DNA of 64,000 bases, from assembly GCF_029227915.1 (NCBI RefSeq), contig NC_079882.1, positions 24,307,001-24,371,000 on the forward strand. The letters run 5' to 3'. The translations under genes and the position numbers were made by a program. Under the pieces are notes generated by a model, which was given only the letters and a program-made list of their open reading frames with translations, made no database searches and had not been told where the DNA came from. This document shows positions 1 to 12,497 of the stretch, piece after piece. Each line of letters opens with the position of its first letter. The stretch's first letter is position 1. The stretch is from Hydractinia symbiolongicarpus. Taxonomy: Eukaryota > Cnidaria > Hydrozoa > Anthoathecata > Hydractiniidae.

Positions 1-225
1 TGTTTCCTGAATGATTTAGTGCAGATAAAAAAAAAATCGATCTATACATTTAATTTTTAACGATTTTAATAGTTTTCATATCTAAAGGGAGAGATTCACA
101 CACAAAAAATTGATTGAAGAAGGAAATGCTACCATTGGAGAAAAGCTTTTCCTGGAGAAACCTGGAAAGAAACAAAAATATTTTTCCTTTTATGCAATCG
201 TTCTGAGACTTTTAATCACATTTAG
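1..225 (+). other. intron of NUP54 (5' end of gene off window)
   Basis: This stretch precedes the first recognisable NUP54 exon and ends in a normal TTTAG acceptor, so it is most simply intronic. No coding exon with NUP54 similarity is seen in it. The upstream exons, expected to carry the FG-repeat part of the protein, must lie outside the window. Confidence 0.6.
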
Positions 226-3200
226 GGCAGCAGTCAACGCAACAGCAACAACAAGTTGTCGAAAATCCCTTGGCTATAATGACAAGTGCCTTGACAATGC
301 CAACTTTGTTTGGTGATGAAAGAGATTCCATTATTGCAAAATTAAACCAACTGCAAGCACTATGGGGTCAAGGAAAAGCTTACTATGCTAATGCGCCACC
401 AATACCTTTTGGTCCAGAAAACCCTTTCTCTAGATTCAAAGTAAGAGATTTTTTATTACATAGTAAAATGTTTTCTTACACTGTTCAGCCCTAAAAGTTT
501 AAATTTTTAAATATCAGCAACTTTAGCAAGTTTGTAAATGTGGGAATTAAAGACCTGTTAAAAGTCTTCAATTATATTGTGTCACGAAATATGAAAATTT
601 GAGTCATTGTCTTTTTTTTTATTTAAAGCTTTTGCATGTAACCGTGGCCATCATCAGTAATACAACTTTTTATTCCTACCAAAACATGTGTATACTAGTA
701 CGCACTAAATTGTAAATAAGCTTGCCATGTGGGATACTTACCAGACACAAAATATTCCTTAGTAAATAAATATTATGCATATGACGTGATGTGCTTTAAC
801 CTAAAAATATCTGAAATGTACAATGACCCCCCTGTCTCACTTCTTTTCCAATTCTAAAACACCTCTCTTCTACCATTTAAACAATTCTCTTCTGTATTAT
901 AAAATAATGTTGGACTTATGTTATAGAGCTTAAAAAGTTGGTTAACAAGTCTTATTAAATTTTTTAAAAATCTCATTTTGTTCTCAAGATATTCACATTT
1001 AAAGAATTTCAGATTTAATTAGGCTGCATAAATTATGATGTCATATTAAGTAATAGCAACACAGGTGCTTCCGTCACTCACACTTCATCAACTGTTTTTG
1101 TTGTAGCCAGGGGTCCTGCTCTATTTTTTATTAAAAATATCAACAACAAAAAAAACAAAAGTAAAGCCAGACTACATTCCAGTAAGTTTCCAGCAAGCAT
1201 AATCACAAATAAAGTATCTTGAATCAACTTCGTTCTGTAAGTGCAGAGAAGTTAAATGTAAAACTTATTTAACAATAGAAAAAAGAGACAGCGAAATGGC
1301 TGTCAGAGTCCTCAAAATGTGTCACCCAAGCAAACTGTTGAAAAAAATAATGGAATATCTTGAATACAATACTGCAATATATTGTTACATAAAGATCTTG
1401 GCATGCCAATATAATGCATAAATTCTGAAACTTTAATACTTATTGTATTATTTGATTTTTTTTTTATTATGGTGAACTGGGAACTAAATTGCTTGTGTTA
1501 GATCTAAAATGTGAAATTGGTTAAGAGCTGAAATTCTGAGGCACAACAGACTCTTTATGTCATTATTATTTATTAGTCAACATACGCTTTTCTTACAGTC
1601 AATTGGCTATAGCTGTTTACCTACAGCCAAGGACAGTGATGGCTTTGTGTCACTTGATCTGAAACACAAAGAAGGTTACATAAAAGAAAATCAACAACAA
1701 CTCGTTGAAGCCCTACATAAATGTCTTGGAAGTAAACCAACATTATCTGTGTGTGTAGATGGCGTCAGAAGCTTGCCCAGTGACAGGTATAATCACGTGA
1801 CTTCTGCTTTTTATCTTAAAAATTTCCTCTTAAAATAGAAGGACATGTTTGTTGTTAGAGTTTGACAAGTTTTAATTTGTGGTATGTATGATATCATCAT
1901 AATGACTAAAAGCTTTTGCTCCCATTTATCAAGGCACCCTTCACAATGAGATTTACAATTTTGTTGGCAACTAAATTCTACAATCTATGACTTTTAAAAA
2001 TTGGTTGATATTTGTGTTGCTAAATTTTTGCTATTTTAGTGTTAAACAACATCATTTTTTACCTTGGGTTCCCTTTAAGGTTAAATTTCTGTTTTTTATA
2101 ATATATGTATTTGCAAAATAAATGTTTTTTTGTTCAATAATAATATCGTTTTTTAAAGCTAACCTAATTGGTGAGTGGTAGGTAAGCTTCAAAGTAAATA
2201 TAAATACCTTTAATCTCTCTGTTTTCCATTTTAAAATTTGCACAGCAGTACTTATTAGACCACTGTCCATCGAAAAGGAGAGCATGCATCAAACTTTTTA
2301 TCAATTTTAAGCTGAACATGTTGACAGATCACATATTATTAATTTATATTATGGAAAAAAGATTGATGGGGTAGATTGTCAATTTAAATTGATTGTATCA
2401 GGACGTTTTATTTCTTGCTTCAGTGTGGAACCATTGTTTTGTTTGTTACCTAAGAACAAGTGCTTCTTTCTTGCAATTCTCATTAAAAGGCATTTTAGGT
2501 ATTTACCTGACTCTAAATCTGTTTTTAGGTCTGAAGTTGTTATTTATGTTGTTGAAAGACAAACAAATGGCTCCACGCGAAGAATTTTAGCCACTGAACT
2601 CTATGCATTTCTTAGTCAGGATAACATCAAGGTTGGAAGTCTTACACTATGTGCTGTATAATTCAGTATTTGTAGTTTCTGGCTAAGTGTCAAAATATGC
2701 ACTTCTAAAATACAACAAATTTTTGGTAGAATTGCATTATTTAACAGTAAATGTGTGTAATCATTTTTGTTGCTCATAGTTCATTTTTAAATTTTGCATA
2801 CACTTTTTTTTTCTCTTCTAAATCTGTCAAGTTTTGATGTTTATCCTGCCAAACTAAAACAGGTAAATTTTTTTAGAATCAGTTAAAAACAATGGGTGTT
2901 GAAAACTTGGTAGCAAAGACAACTTTTACAGAATCACAATTAAAGCAGTTTCTTGATACTCCTCCTCTATGTGAGAATGAATTTATTGTGCTGATCTACT
3001 GTACATTTGTCTCTAAAGATTTAAATATATGTGGGTGAGCACTACATCAGTGACACCTAGTGTAAAATATGTGGACATAGTGTTTTGGATATGTAGAAAT
3101 CATAACAATTTATGACTTCAAATTGTTTATTAAGGTATTGATGCAATTTTATGGGAGCAAGCGAAAAAAGATAATCCTGATCCTGCAACGTACGTATTGT

Positions 3201-5363
3201 TGCAATGTTTGCACGAGCTGATGCTACGTGAAAAGTACTGGTGCAAAATTAAACTGTTTTAGAAAATTCTTTTCTGCTATAAAATTTGTCTAGTATTGCA
3301 TGGCAAAAAGAAACTTTTTTGGTAAAATGAATAAGAAATAAACTCTTCCAGTAAAATGCTCTTTGATTTTTTTTAGTTTAATACCAGTGCCTATGTTGGG
3401 CTTCAATGAATTGTTAACTCGTTTGAAACACCAGCAATATCAAAATACTCAGCATGAACGAAGACTTGACGTAAGGTTGTTTTTGGATACCTATAACAGC
3501 ACTAGGTATTTTTTCTATGTCAAACACAAACTTTGATTCTGACAAGGACTATATTTAAAGGTTTTTAAAAAGTTTGATATTATATTATTGTTTTATTATC
3601 TTTTCCCACTCGTGGTTGGTTAAGTATTTCTACATTCGCGAAGGTTTGTGGTGAAATCTTGTGTTCTTAATTGTGTTCTTAAGTCATTAAAAAGAATTAA
3701 AGTTCAGGGAGCCTTAATTCTTTTTAATTACTGATATTCACTCAGTACAATGTCAATTTCACATACGGATTATGTTATAAATATGTAACTTTTAAGATAG
3801 CATGTTTCTTAAAAAATCTTGTCCTACACTCCCAACCCCTTCCAATGAACAACCTCTAAAAAATTAATCCCGCAATCTTTTTGTTTAGTTAATTTCTGAA
3901 GAAATCGATACACTCCAGAAATCGCATTCGACGACTATTGCGAAATTGGCACAATATAAACGTAAACATCTTGAACTGGGTCATAGAGTGCTGGAGGTAT
4001 AAATTTTTTTGTTTATTTCGTGAGTTAGTATGCTCGGTTGGTTATAGACCTGTGTATTGGTAGCACTAATGTGACAGTGACTTTTAAAGATGAGATTAAG
4101 GAGTGGTGGAAAATGGCTTGATGTGTGTCATGCATTAATTTTTTTTTAATAAGAGCAGATGCGTGTAATATAGGATAAGAATCTGTAAATATATTTGATT
4201 TTGGATCAAAATGCGTGGCAATTCTATTTCGATTTTCTTTAGGTAATGATCAATTTAGAAAGTTCGCGAAAAATCGGATATGCAATTGAGCCATCTGAAG
4301 AGCAACTAAGGTTAATTTTTTACAAGTTATCATGTTTTTAAAAAACTTTTAGAAATATGAATGTAATATTTATTGCTATGTCAAATTTAGAATTCAACTA
4401 GAGTCTCTACAAGCAGAACTCAATGCGCCAATGCAATTTAAGGTTTTTTTTTTCATTTTAAATGTTTTGGTAATATCCAATGTGATCTCCCCCATCTTTC
4501 CTGTTATGTAATTGGTCTTTGACATTACTGTACCACAACTCATTAAGCTACATTGTAAGGTTTGACATTTTAATAGGGGCGTTTGAATGAACTGATGTCG
4601 CAGATACGTTTACAATCACAGATTAATAACAGACAGAGCAGTTCAGCGTACTCTTTAGATGAACATATCAAAGTAGAAATTAAACAGGTTAGCTTTAAAT
4701 TTGGTATCCCTGTAAATGTGATGTAGTTAAAGTGATTGGATTCGAACTTAGATCAACAAAAATTTTCACTGAAAAAAATATGTTACTTTGGACTGGTTTT
4801 TTTAGTTATGATATTTACATTTTCCTGTTTTTTATTTATTGATTTAACTTCGAACTGCAAACAATTAATTAAATAAAAGAATTTTATTATTTTGTAAAAA
4901 AATGATTCTGCTAAATCACGTACTATTTTTTTATTCCAAGTTAACTTGAAAACGAGACGTAGTAAAACAAGCTGACAATTGGTTGGCAAAGGTTAATTTT
5001 ATGTCAAAATATTGTAACATGCTAAATTGATCTCAAACCTAAAAGTAACAAAACATCTAAGGTTTTTAAAAACCTTAAAATTTGGGTTTTGTGTATTGCT
5101 TCATCACAGTGCTGTCGACTAAAAAATGTATTCGGCTTTATTCCAAATAAAAAGGAGAACTGTAAAAAAATCTGCAAGTTGTATGTTTTACTTTAATTGT
5201 AAAGTAATTTTGTGTAACAAAATAACTCTCTCTCCTTGTATAGCATCTCACGCAGCAACAAAACGGCCTTCTACAACTCATATCAATAATAAAAGACGAT
5301 TTCGAAGACTTAAAAATCATTGAAAATGGCGTTATGGACAGCATATACCAACCACGTCGATGA
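226..5363 (+). CDS. NUP54: nucleoporin Nup54 (3' portion, 11 exons)
   Basis: Channel nucleoporin of the Nup62-Nup58-Nup54 complex in the central transport channel of the nuclear pore. Coding exons by eye: 226-440, 1599-1786, 2529-2631, 2877-2970, 3135-3189, 3377-3470, 3889-3996, 4243-4310, 4391-4442, 4577-4687, 5244-5363 (TGA). All phases fit, giving 401 residues of the C-terminal part. The first exon starts with a Gln-rich tract, followed by the conserved LQALWGQGKAYY and NPFSRFK block. Later exons carry the ferredoxin-like region (EVVIYVVERQTNGSTRR), then WEQAKKDNPDP, LIPVPMLGF, the coiled-coil helices (IAQYKRKHLELGHRVLE) and GRLNELMSQIR, ending in LISIIKDDFEDLKIIE. Each block matches animal Nup54 in order, and nothing in it is broken. 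The donor after 2631 (GTTGGA) is weak but gives the conserved junction. The FG-repeat N-terminus is off the window. Confidence 0.95.
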
Positions 5364-6011
5364 AACAAAAACACAACGGGAGCCGATGCAGGGCAGGTGT
5401 GACACATTGCCTTTTCCGTGATGTTTGTTTAGCGCATTGAGAAGATAATTGATGCCGGGAAAACGATACGTGTAATAGTATAAACAGAGGGACTTGATGT
5501 TTACTTAGCTGTGTAAACGAGTCAGGCAATGTTCAATTTTTACAGTGTTACAAATATAGAACAAACAGCAAAAATTATTTTAATATGTTGCAATATTTTT
5601 TATGTTTTTTGATATGTTATAAGTATTTATGTTAAAAGCTGTTTAGCTAACATTGCATGCAGACTATTGCTTCATGTTATCAACTATTGTCATGTAACAA
5701 AAATATTTTTAATTCTTTTCCTATCATGTGTTACAATACAAAAAAAAGTATCCTTTCTTTTGTCTATAGTGTATTTATTTGCACAGGTAGTTCAAGTTGA
5801 TACATGTTCTTATGGATTTTGTTATGGATGTAACTGGCCTGCGTTTATATTTTTTTGTTTTGTGTTACTTCTATGATGAAGTGTACATGGTTAACCGAAT
5901 TGCTTAAAAATCGTTTTATAATTGTTCATATCGTACTAGAGTTTTTTTTTGTATCTAAGGTATCATTAACTTATCATTAGCTACCCTTTTCAATTAGATC
6001 ATAGTAAAATA
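5364..6011 (+). other. NUP54 3' UTR and short intergenic gap
   Basis: AT-rich sequence between the NUP54 stop codon and the start of the first small membrane-protein gene, on the same strand. It probably holds the NUP54 3' UTR and the promoter of the next gene. No ORF with recognisable similarity is seen. Confidence 0.5.
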
Positions 6012-6754
6012 ATGTTGTACCACGTGATTCGAGTCCTACTTGGAGCGGCTGTCGTCACTGTCGGAACAGTTCTACTGACTCCTTCTCTTTCACCAGAAGT
6101 TCATGAAATGATGGTGAGCGCTTACTTTTTTTAACTGGTGGTCAAAGTCTTTTCTCTTTAAATAACTTTTATTTCTTTCATTAAGGCGAGTTTTGTTGCA
6201 AGACACGTAGCTGTTTAATTGTTAAAAACGTTAACTACTCTGTTAAAAAAGCGGATAGCGAAAAGACAACGAACCTAACTTTCTAACCTAACTTCTTTGT
6301 ACCAAAACCCGTTATATATTGCGCAGACGCCTGGGCTTTAATTAATTTGTTTAATTTTCAGACTGGGTGCTATATTGAGTTGTTTCTTTACCTTCAGCTA
6401 ACAGTCTTTACAATTACTTATGTTTGTAAACCTCTACTGCTTTTTCAGAAATCACTATCCAAAGAAATGTACGACGTCAGTCCATTCGTAGATATGTTTG
6501 ATTTAACAATCGACCAATTGCTTTTAATTTGCGGTGTAACCTGGATTGTATGCGGCGGGCTTATTCTGTTAGCACCCCAACCGCTGGTTAATCTTGGTTA
6601 CCTACTTATAGCGATTGACTCAGCTATTGGTATTTATTGTCACGTGAAGTTGGATCATAAAGCAAAAACTTGCGCACCGACAGCTATCCTGCTTTTTGTA
6701 ACATTGTTTCAATTGTTTAAACGAAGAACGAATGTAAAAGAACATTACGAGTAA
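6012..6754 (+). CDS. small four-helix membrane protein, TMEM35/DoxX-like (copy A)
   Basis: Two coding exons, 6012-6113 and 6449-6754, joined in phase 0 (ATG|GTGAGC donor, TTTTTCAG acceptor), give 135 residues. The first exon encodes one hydrophobic helix followed by TPSLSPEVHEMM. The second carries three more hydrophobic segments, including CGVTWIVCGGLILLAPQPL, then IGIYCHVKLDHKAK and a basic tail. The order (helix 1, LTPxLS, amphipathic stretch, helix pair with CG and P, short loop with H and K, last helix) resembles TMEM35A/B, DoxX-like endoplasmic-reticulum proteins; TMEM35A (NACHO) assists nicotinic receptor assembly. Similarity is distant, so the function is inferred only. Copy B lies 570 bp downstream on the same strand with the same intron position. 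Confidence 0.7.
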
Positions 6755-7323
6755 TATGGTTTTTTTTTTTACCACGAGGAACAGTTTTCATTATTTTTAC
6801 GTAGTGAATTTTGAATTGTTTTATAATATATATATTGTATGTAGGAAGTTATGTCCTATTCATATTTCTTGATTATCTGCACCTAATGAATATGCTGGTA
6901 CTCATTATAATTTTGCTTGTTCCTTTCTAATTTTCTGGAGCAACTTCATTTCAAAGAAAAATACGTTGGTATAAATGTTGCGTTAATGATTTGCGTTTCC
7001 GTGCTTTTTATAATACTTCTATTGCATGTATTTTATGAGAGAAATCGTATACACAACTTTGGTAACCAGATAATGAAATTCAAGTGTTTGCTAAGGTCGT
7101 TGTCGTGGAAAATGTTAGGAGAAAATGGATAATATCGGAAAATTATAAATGTCCGATATTTTGGACACCGCTTTATTTGAAAAACTAAAATTTGGTACAC
7201 ATGTTTCTACTAGTTAGAGGAACTTACCAAATTTTATACATGGAATGACCCAAAGTTCCGGCTTGTTCACTTTAACGAATTACTTGATTTTATTATTTAT
7301 TTATTTTTTAGAGTAGATTTAAA
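6755..7323 (+). other. gap between the tandem membrane-protein genes
   Basis: AT-rich spacer. A TTTTTTTAG acceptor at 7311-7312 just before the ATG of copy B suggests a non-coding 5' exon of copy B somewhere in this gap. A hydrophobic ORF at 6917-7132 has no recognisable similarity and is not called as a gene. Confidence 0.4.
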
Positions 7324-8390
7324 ATGTTTAGGCGTTTATTTTCCTTCCTTCTTGGACTAACTTTCGTTGGTGTTGGTATTGTTACTGTATCTCCAGTACT
7401 TTCACCGGAAGCACATCAAAAAGTGGTAAGGTTTTAGTTACTTTGTGTCTTCGCTTACACGGAATGAAGCATTTATGCAAATCTAAAATAAACTTTTCGA
7501 TTTTTTGTAAATCTATTGGATTTTCATTATTCATATACTATTACTTCTTTGGATTTCAAAGTATTTTAAACCATTTTTTACATTTTACATTTAAAAGAAC
7601 CTGTCGTTCTTTTCTTTTTCTTTCGTTGTTTGTTTTTATTTTGTAAAGCGTTGATCTTTTTGTAGCATTTATGAATTTTGAAAATAAGAAGACAAAAATG
7701 AAATTTTTAGCGAATGGGCAAATAATTTAAAACGGTGAATTTTGTCAAGCATGAAACCAGGTTTCCATTAAGCATGTCAGTTTATTCGCGATCATGGATT
7801 CTTAAAGTTTGCAAAAAATTATTTCTGAACCAGTCAAAATAGCGAGTCGATACACAAATAAGCCTCCAAAGTCAGATCACAGTCAAGAATACGACTTATA
7901 GTACCATAAAGGTAATAACTGAAATATCGTAATAATAAAAAGGGACTCTATTATTTTGAGCGGAAAAAGAAGTAAGAAGGGATATATTCTGACCTTTTAA
8001 GCATTCAAAAGCGGCTGTTACTCAAAAAAAATATGTAAAAATATATAGTGCTCATTATTTATTTTATTTTCGTAGAAAGAAATGTTCACCGAAGTATATC
8101 CCGTCAGCCCGTTCGTAGAATATAAACTTGTTGACATCGAGACAGATTTGGCTTGTTTTGTGTTTGGGGTTACTTGGATAGTATGTGGAGCATTGATTCT
8201 AATTGCTCCGTATGTGCTAGTTAGACTCGCTTACCTTGTGATGACCATCGTGCTTGGAATAGATTTGTACTGTCACATAAAACTGGATCATGGAGCCAAA
8301 AAGCTCTTTCCAGTGACATCACTTTTTTCACTGACCTTGTTTCAGTTGCTCGATGGCGGTGGATATTACGTGAAACAAAAGTACGAATAA
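7324..8390 (+). CDS. small four-helix membrane protein, TMEM35/DoxX-like (copy B)
   Basis: Paralogue of the gene at 6012-6754. Two exons, 7324-7425 and 8076-8390, joined in phase 0, encode 138 residues. Exon 1 is exactly the same length as in copy A (102 nt) and encodes a hydrophobic helix ending in SPVLSPEAHQKV. Exon 2 shares SPFV, GVTWIVCG, LILIAP, DLYCHIKLDHGAKK and LTLFQLL with copy A, while other positions have diverged widely, so the duplication is not recent. The protein is predicted to span the membrane four times and is likely endomembrane-located if the TMEM35-like assignment holds. The intron is longer than in copy A (650 versus 335 bp). Confidence 0.7.
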
Positions 8391-10890
8391 ATCAATTTTA
8401 ATTTTCTGTAGGATTTTATTTGCCCGTATTTTGTTATAGGAATATTTTTAAGCATTTGAAATTTTTTATCATTTTTCTTTATGTATTATGACATTTGAAG
8501 AATATTTGTAGTTTTTTCACATTTTTACTGGTTGTCCACTATAATAAGGAAAAATAATTAGTGCGCTGAAAGCTAATGAAAAATAAATAATGATGCTTTT
8601 CTTCTCACTTGTTCCTATATTAGTTTTTAGTACTGTAAAAGTGCTGACCTGGCTTGGAACAATGCCCGTCAAACGTGTTGCTTCAAAGCATATTTAGTTG
8701 GTGGTATCGCTTTTACTGGCCTTTATTTTTTCAAAGAGCTATCCTGCATTCGTTTACATTGTAACATTTAATTGTTTTGTCATACATCAAAATAACGAAT
8801 CTCTCGACTTTCCCAAAATCTTTGTTTGGTATATGTTCTGATTCGTGAAGTTTATTTTCGCGAAATATTAGGACTTGCAAACTTTAGAAAAAATTAATTC
8901 TTTAGTTCTCGCGAATATAAATTCCCTCAGCATAGTTCTATTGACTTAAATACTAATTTAAAATAGGTTAAGAAAATAACTTCTTTTGATTTTTTTTTGT
9001 TTTTTGACTGTTTACTATAGTTTCAAAAATTTAACACCGACAATTAATATGTGATCTACAATCCAGGACAAAATTCTAGTTTCAAATATGGTCAAAAGCA
9101 TGAGAAATGGTTAATATACTGCATTCGGTTTTATGCACACCGTCAGGGGAAGTGGAGAGTGACTTGAAAGTGCTAATTGTACTTTCTGCCACGCTTGCAT
9201 TAGACCCCGCTAAAGCCCTAAAATTATGGAAAGTATTCTGAGTTAGGTCCTAACCAAACGCCCTAAGAGTTTAAAATGTGTGAATCTCGTAATAAAAAAA
9301 ACTGTCTACACGTACACCATCATAGTTAATAGACAAAAACTATGCTTACACAATTACGTCGGGATAAACTTCTAAATTTAAGTTATTACATTAGGGAATT
9401 ATAAGTAACCACCAAAACTAACATATTGGTGAATTTGGTATTCCTATTTTTACCACAACAAAAGCTGAAAATCTTTACAGACGACCTACAACTTCTTCCC
9501 CAGAGATTTTTATGTATTTGGGCAAAAGGGGGAGGTTGAATGACCTATGGCCTAATAATACTGTTCCGTTGTGTGTAAAAGACTGCGCTAATTCAGCTTA
9601 TCGTGCTTACATAAATAAATTAATTCCACCAAGAAAAAATTAATTAAAAATCCTCTACTTTTACATGTTAACGCGGATTTACATAGCTAAGAAAATGGCA
9701 ATTTATTTCCTCTAATTGTTCGGACGGGAGAAAAAATTAATTATTTCTTCTCGCGCTTTTGCTTAGAGAAGGAATATGATGTAACTCAACAATTAAGGTG
9801 ATAAGGTGAACAGCTGCAAATTTCGATCGAAGCACCTTTTACCGTGGCGGATGTCGCTGGAACTCGGCCTCGTTTTCAGAACCTGTTCCACGAGACATAT
9901 TTCGTCAAACCATTAATAAGAGCACTGCTGATATGAGAAACAAAAAGCCCTGGAAACAAGGTTGGCTAAAACTCTTAGAAAACGCAGCGTTAGTAGAGCG
10001 TGATTTCTTACTTGAAATACCCACACTTTTTAATTTAACTCTTTTACTTGGCTACTTACCTTATCTATTTTCAGTTTGATTCATAATATATAAAAATTTT
10101 TAGAGCGTGTAGTAGGCAATATCTGCTGAAATTCTTTCATCTATTTGTCCCCTGGGGTTAGGTAGTCACGGGGTTGAAGTATTCACATGTAAAATATTTT
10201 CGTCGCCGGTTAATTAAACTTTCGTTCTATTGATGTTGTAATCTCGATTATTCAAACATGTTTTCACAATTTTTTACGTTTTTTTGTTTCTCAAACAAGG
10301 CAGGTATTTGTTGACAACTGAAACGAGCAATCGCATATTAATATTACTGTTGACTGCTTTTGTTACTGCATCGATTTTTGTGTTTTATATGGGAATGAGC
10401 TCTAATTTTATTACTTTGCCCTAACCAATTGGCGAAATCAATACTTGTCTAAAGTCTGTTTTTTTTGTAACCATAAAAGCTTTTACTCAGACATTGCATT
10501 GGTGGGCTCATTTGTTAGCTAGCTTATTATATAATATTTAGCTAGCTGTTTAGCTATACTAGATATCAGTCATCTGTTTAACTCCATAGACAGTTATTTC
10601 ATGACATAATTTTTTGATTTTAAGTCTAGAACAATGGACATGTGTGTGCACAAAACACAGGCATTTTTTGTTTGACTATTTTTGTTTACCATGATTAAAA
10701 GCTTAGCTTTCATAAATGTGTTCCAGTTTTCATATTTGAAATGTATGGCCAGCAATAGTTACAATAAACACTGATGTATAACTAACAAATCAATTTATCC
10801 AGCAAAGTGTAATAATGTTTGTCAAGCTTAATCTTGTTAATTATTTCAAATATATGTTGACTAAAATGAAAGCAAGTTTTGACTGTAAAG
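8391..10890. other. intergenic, no gene seen
   Basis: About 2.5 kb of AT-rich sequence after copy B. I see no coding region or RNA gene. A repeat sharing AGGACTTGC and TTAGTTCTCGCGAA with a copy at 31627-31715 lies at 8853-8930. Confidence 0.5.
8853..8930. repeat. CGCGAA-type interspersed repeat, copy 1
   Basis: The segment has CGCGAAAT followed by AGGACTTGC, a spacer, then TTAGTTCTCGCGAA and AAATTCCCT. The same words recur in the same order at 31627-31715, so this is an interspersed repeat family. The CGCGAA ends face each other, as in short foldback elements. Confidence 0.6.
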
Positions 10891-11213
10891 TACGATGGCC
10901 CCTATTCGTATTCTGCCACTTCTCTTCTGCATTTTGACACTTCTATTCTGCCCTTAACACTTCTCTGCATGTGACCCCAAACTTTCTCTTTACAACTAAA
11001 TCCAAAAGTATGGTCTGCAATTTTACACCCATGATCTGCATATATTTTTTTACTTTTCACAAGGAGTATAATGGCTAACACATGCTTAATTTATAATTTT
11101 TGGAAGAGAAGTGTTTTGAACAGGAGAGAAGCGTTTCTAATGGAAGAGAAGATTTCAGAGAAAAAATAGAAGTGTTTTTATTAAGAAGAGAAGTGAGCCA
11201 TAGGGCCATCGTA
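10891..11213. mobile_element. foldback MITE with 6-bp target duplication
   Basis: A 323-bp element begins TACGATGGCCCCTAT and ends ATAGGGCCATCGTA, an inverted repeat. The inverted similarity runs inward through repeated CACTTCTCTTCT-like words on the left and AGAAGAGAAGTG-like words on the right. GTAAAG lies immediately on both sides (10885-10890 and 11214-11219), the expected target-site duplication. There is no coding capacity, so it is a non-autonomous DNA element; the superfamily is not clear. Confidence 0.85.
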
Positions 11214-11219
11214 GTAAAG

Positions 11220-12109
11220 CATCCTATTTAGTAGCTATAGATAAATCTACAAAGATACCTTAACTGATGCTAAACTCTTCACTATATATCAAGGGTTGGT
11301 TAGCTTTTGTTATGTGTTGCTGCCATAAATTGTAAGTTTGTCATATGAACTTATTTTTATCTTATTATATTGTAACAGAAACTATACGATTTAAAAAATA
11401 CTACTACTAACTGCTCTATTTAAACTACATAAGAAGTTAGTTCTTCTACAAAGTGACTATAATATATACAAACTACAAACATATAAATGAAAATAAACAG
11501 GCTCTTACAAGCTTGGATAAATACAAAAAAAGGCTGGCTCATAAAACAAAGTAAAGGCTGTATAAGATGTAAAAAAATCTGTGGTATATTGTCAAAAAGA
11601 CTGAAAACAATTGAATAGCAAGTCTAGGCAGTAATTGAAGTGAAAAACCATGACAGATGGAATGGAGGCAGAGTATAATTGAAAACAAGAACTGAAGAGG
11701 AATGGGAGGCAAAGGCATAGCCCTATATAAGGTAAAACTTCAAACCCAGTGGTCAGCAGTCTTAGAGGTCAACAATAGGAGCTAACCAAAACAAATCAAT
11801 TGCAGTGCTGTGTAAGGACTTCGTACTAGCTGAATTTGAATTCTCATAAAACTTATAAGGAATATAAAACTACAATGTGGTTTTGCAGTCGGGGAATACT
11901 GATAAACAGGAGATCCCACAATCGCATGATTTTTCAAAATGCCACGTGGAACTACTACACTATAGCAAACTAAACTATTAGACTGTAACAAAACCCATCA
12001 GGTTTAAAGTAAAGGTTTTTAAATCTCTGTTACTTCCCAATGTAAATACTATTCCTTCTAACGTATTTAAGAATTATATATAACTGACACAGTTTTCTCA
12101 AATATCATC
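11220..12109. other. intergenic, no gene seen
   Basis: AT-rich sequence between the MITE and the LINE tail. The longest ORF (minus strand, 11782-11991) has no recognisable similarity or splice context. No other structure was seen. Confidence 0.4.
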
Positions 12110-12152
12110 ATTCATCATCATTCTCGGCTTAACGTCCGTTTTCCATGCTAGC

Positions 12153-12220
12153 GCCGTAGATTAGTGGTTATAGCTCTCGTACTCTGTGCGGGAGACCGGG
12201 GTTCGATTCCTCTTGACGGC
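12153..12220 (+). promoter_or_regulatory. RNA polymerase III internal promoter (A and B boxes) of SINE
   Basis: The A box at 12157-12167 and the B box at 12200-12210 are spaced as in tRNA genes. They would drive transcription of the SINE to the right. The anticodon stem and loop are distorted, so this is a promoter relic and not a functional tRNA gene. Confidence 0.7.
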
Positions 12221-12497
12221 GATTCAACATGGGTGAGTGAATGTTACCATAGCCCCGGGTTAACCCAAGCCATGTGAGGGAAATTGGGAAGATGGCACAC
12301 TGTGTGGGCCGTTGGATGTTGCCGGGAGTTGTCTAGTAGAGCGCGGGCTCTAATTGGGTCTGCGTAGCTCAAAATGAGCATTAAATACTCTAGGACTCTC
12401 CATCTACGCCATGGCTCCTCCTGGAAATAATAGACAGGGTATATCCCTCGATATTTGTGAGGCTAGCCATGTAAAATATGCACATCTATCTATCTAT
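12153..12497 (+). mobile_element. tRNA-derived SINE inserted in LINE tail
   Basis: A 345-bp element with a tRNA-like head (12153-12220), a unique body and an (ATCT)n tail. The head has an A box (TAGATTAGTGG, 12157-12167), a perfect B box (GGTTCGATTCC, 12200-12210) and a seven-base acceptor-like pairing with one mismatch (GCCGT.. with ..ACGGC). The flanks are CTAGC on both sides (12148-12152 and 12498-12502), a short target-site duplication. Removing one copy and the insert restores the palindrome CCATGCTAGCATGG of the LINE tail. The insertion therefore post-dates the LINE. Confidence 0.85.

Noticed and set aside
110-316. ORF spanning the first NUP54 acceptor
   Set aside because: It crosses the acceptor at 225 in a different frame from the conserved NUP54 reading.
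6917-7132. Hydrophobic ORF between the tandem membrane-protein genes
   Set aside because: Although it suggests a membrane segment, it lacks the signature of its neighbours and any clear start or splice context.
12153-12220. Functional tRNA gene
   Set aside because: The A and B boxes are good, but the anticodon arm is distorted, the acceptor stem has a mismatch, and the sequence continues as a SINE body with a tail and target duplication.
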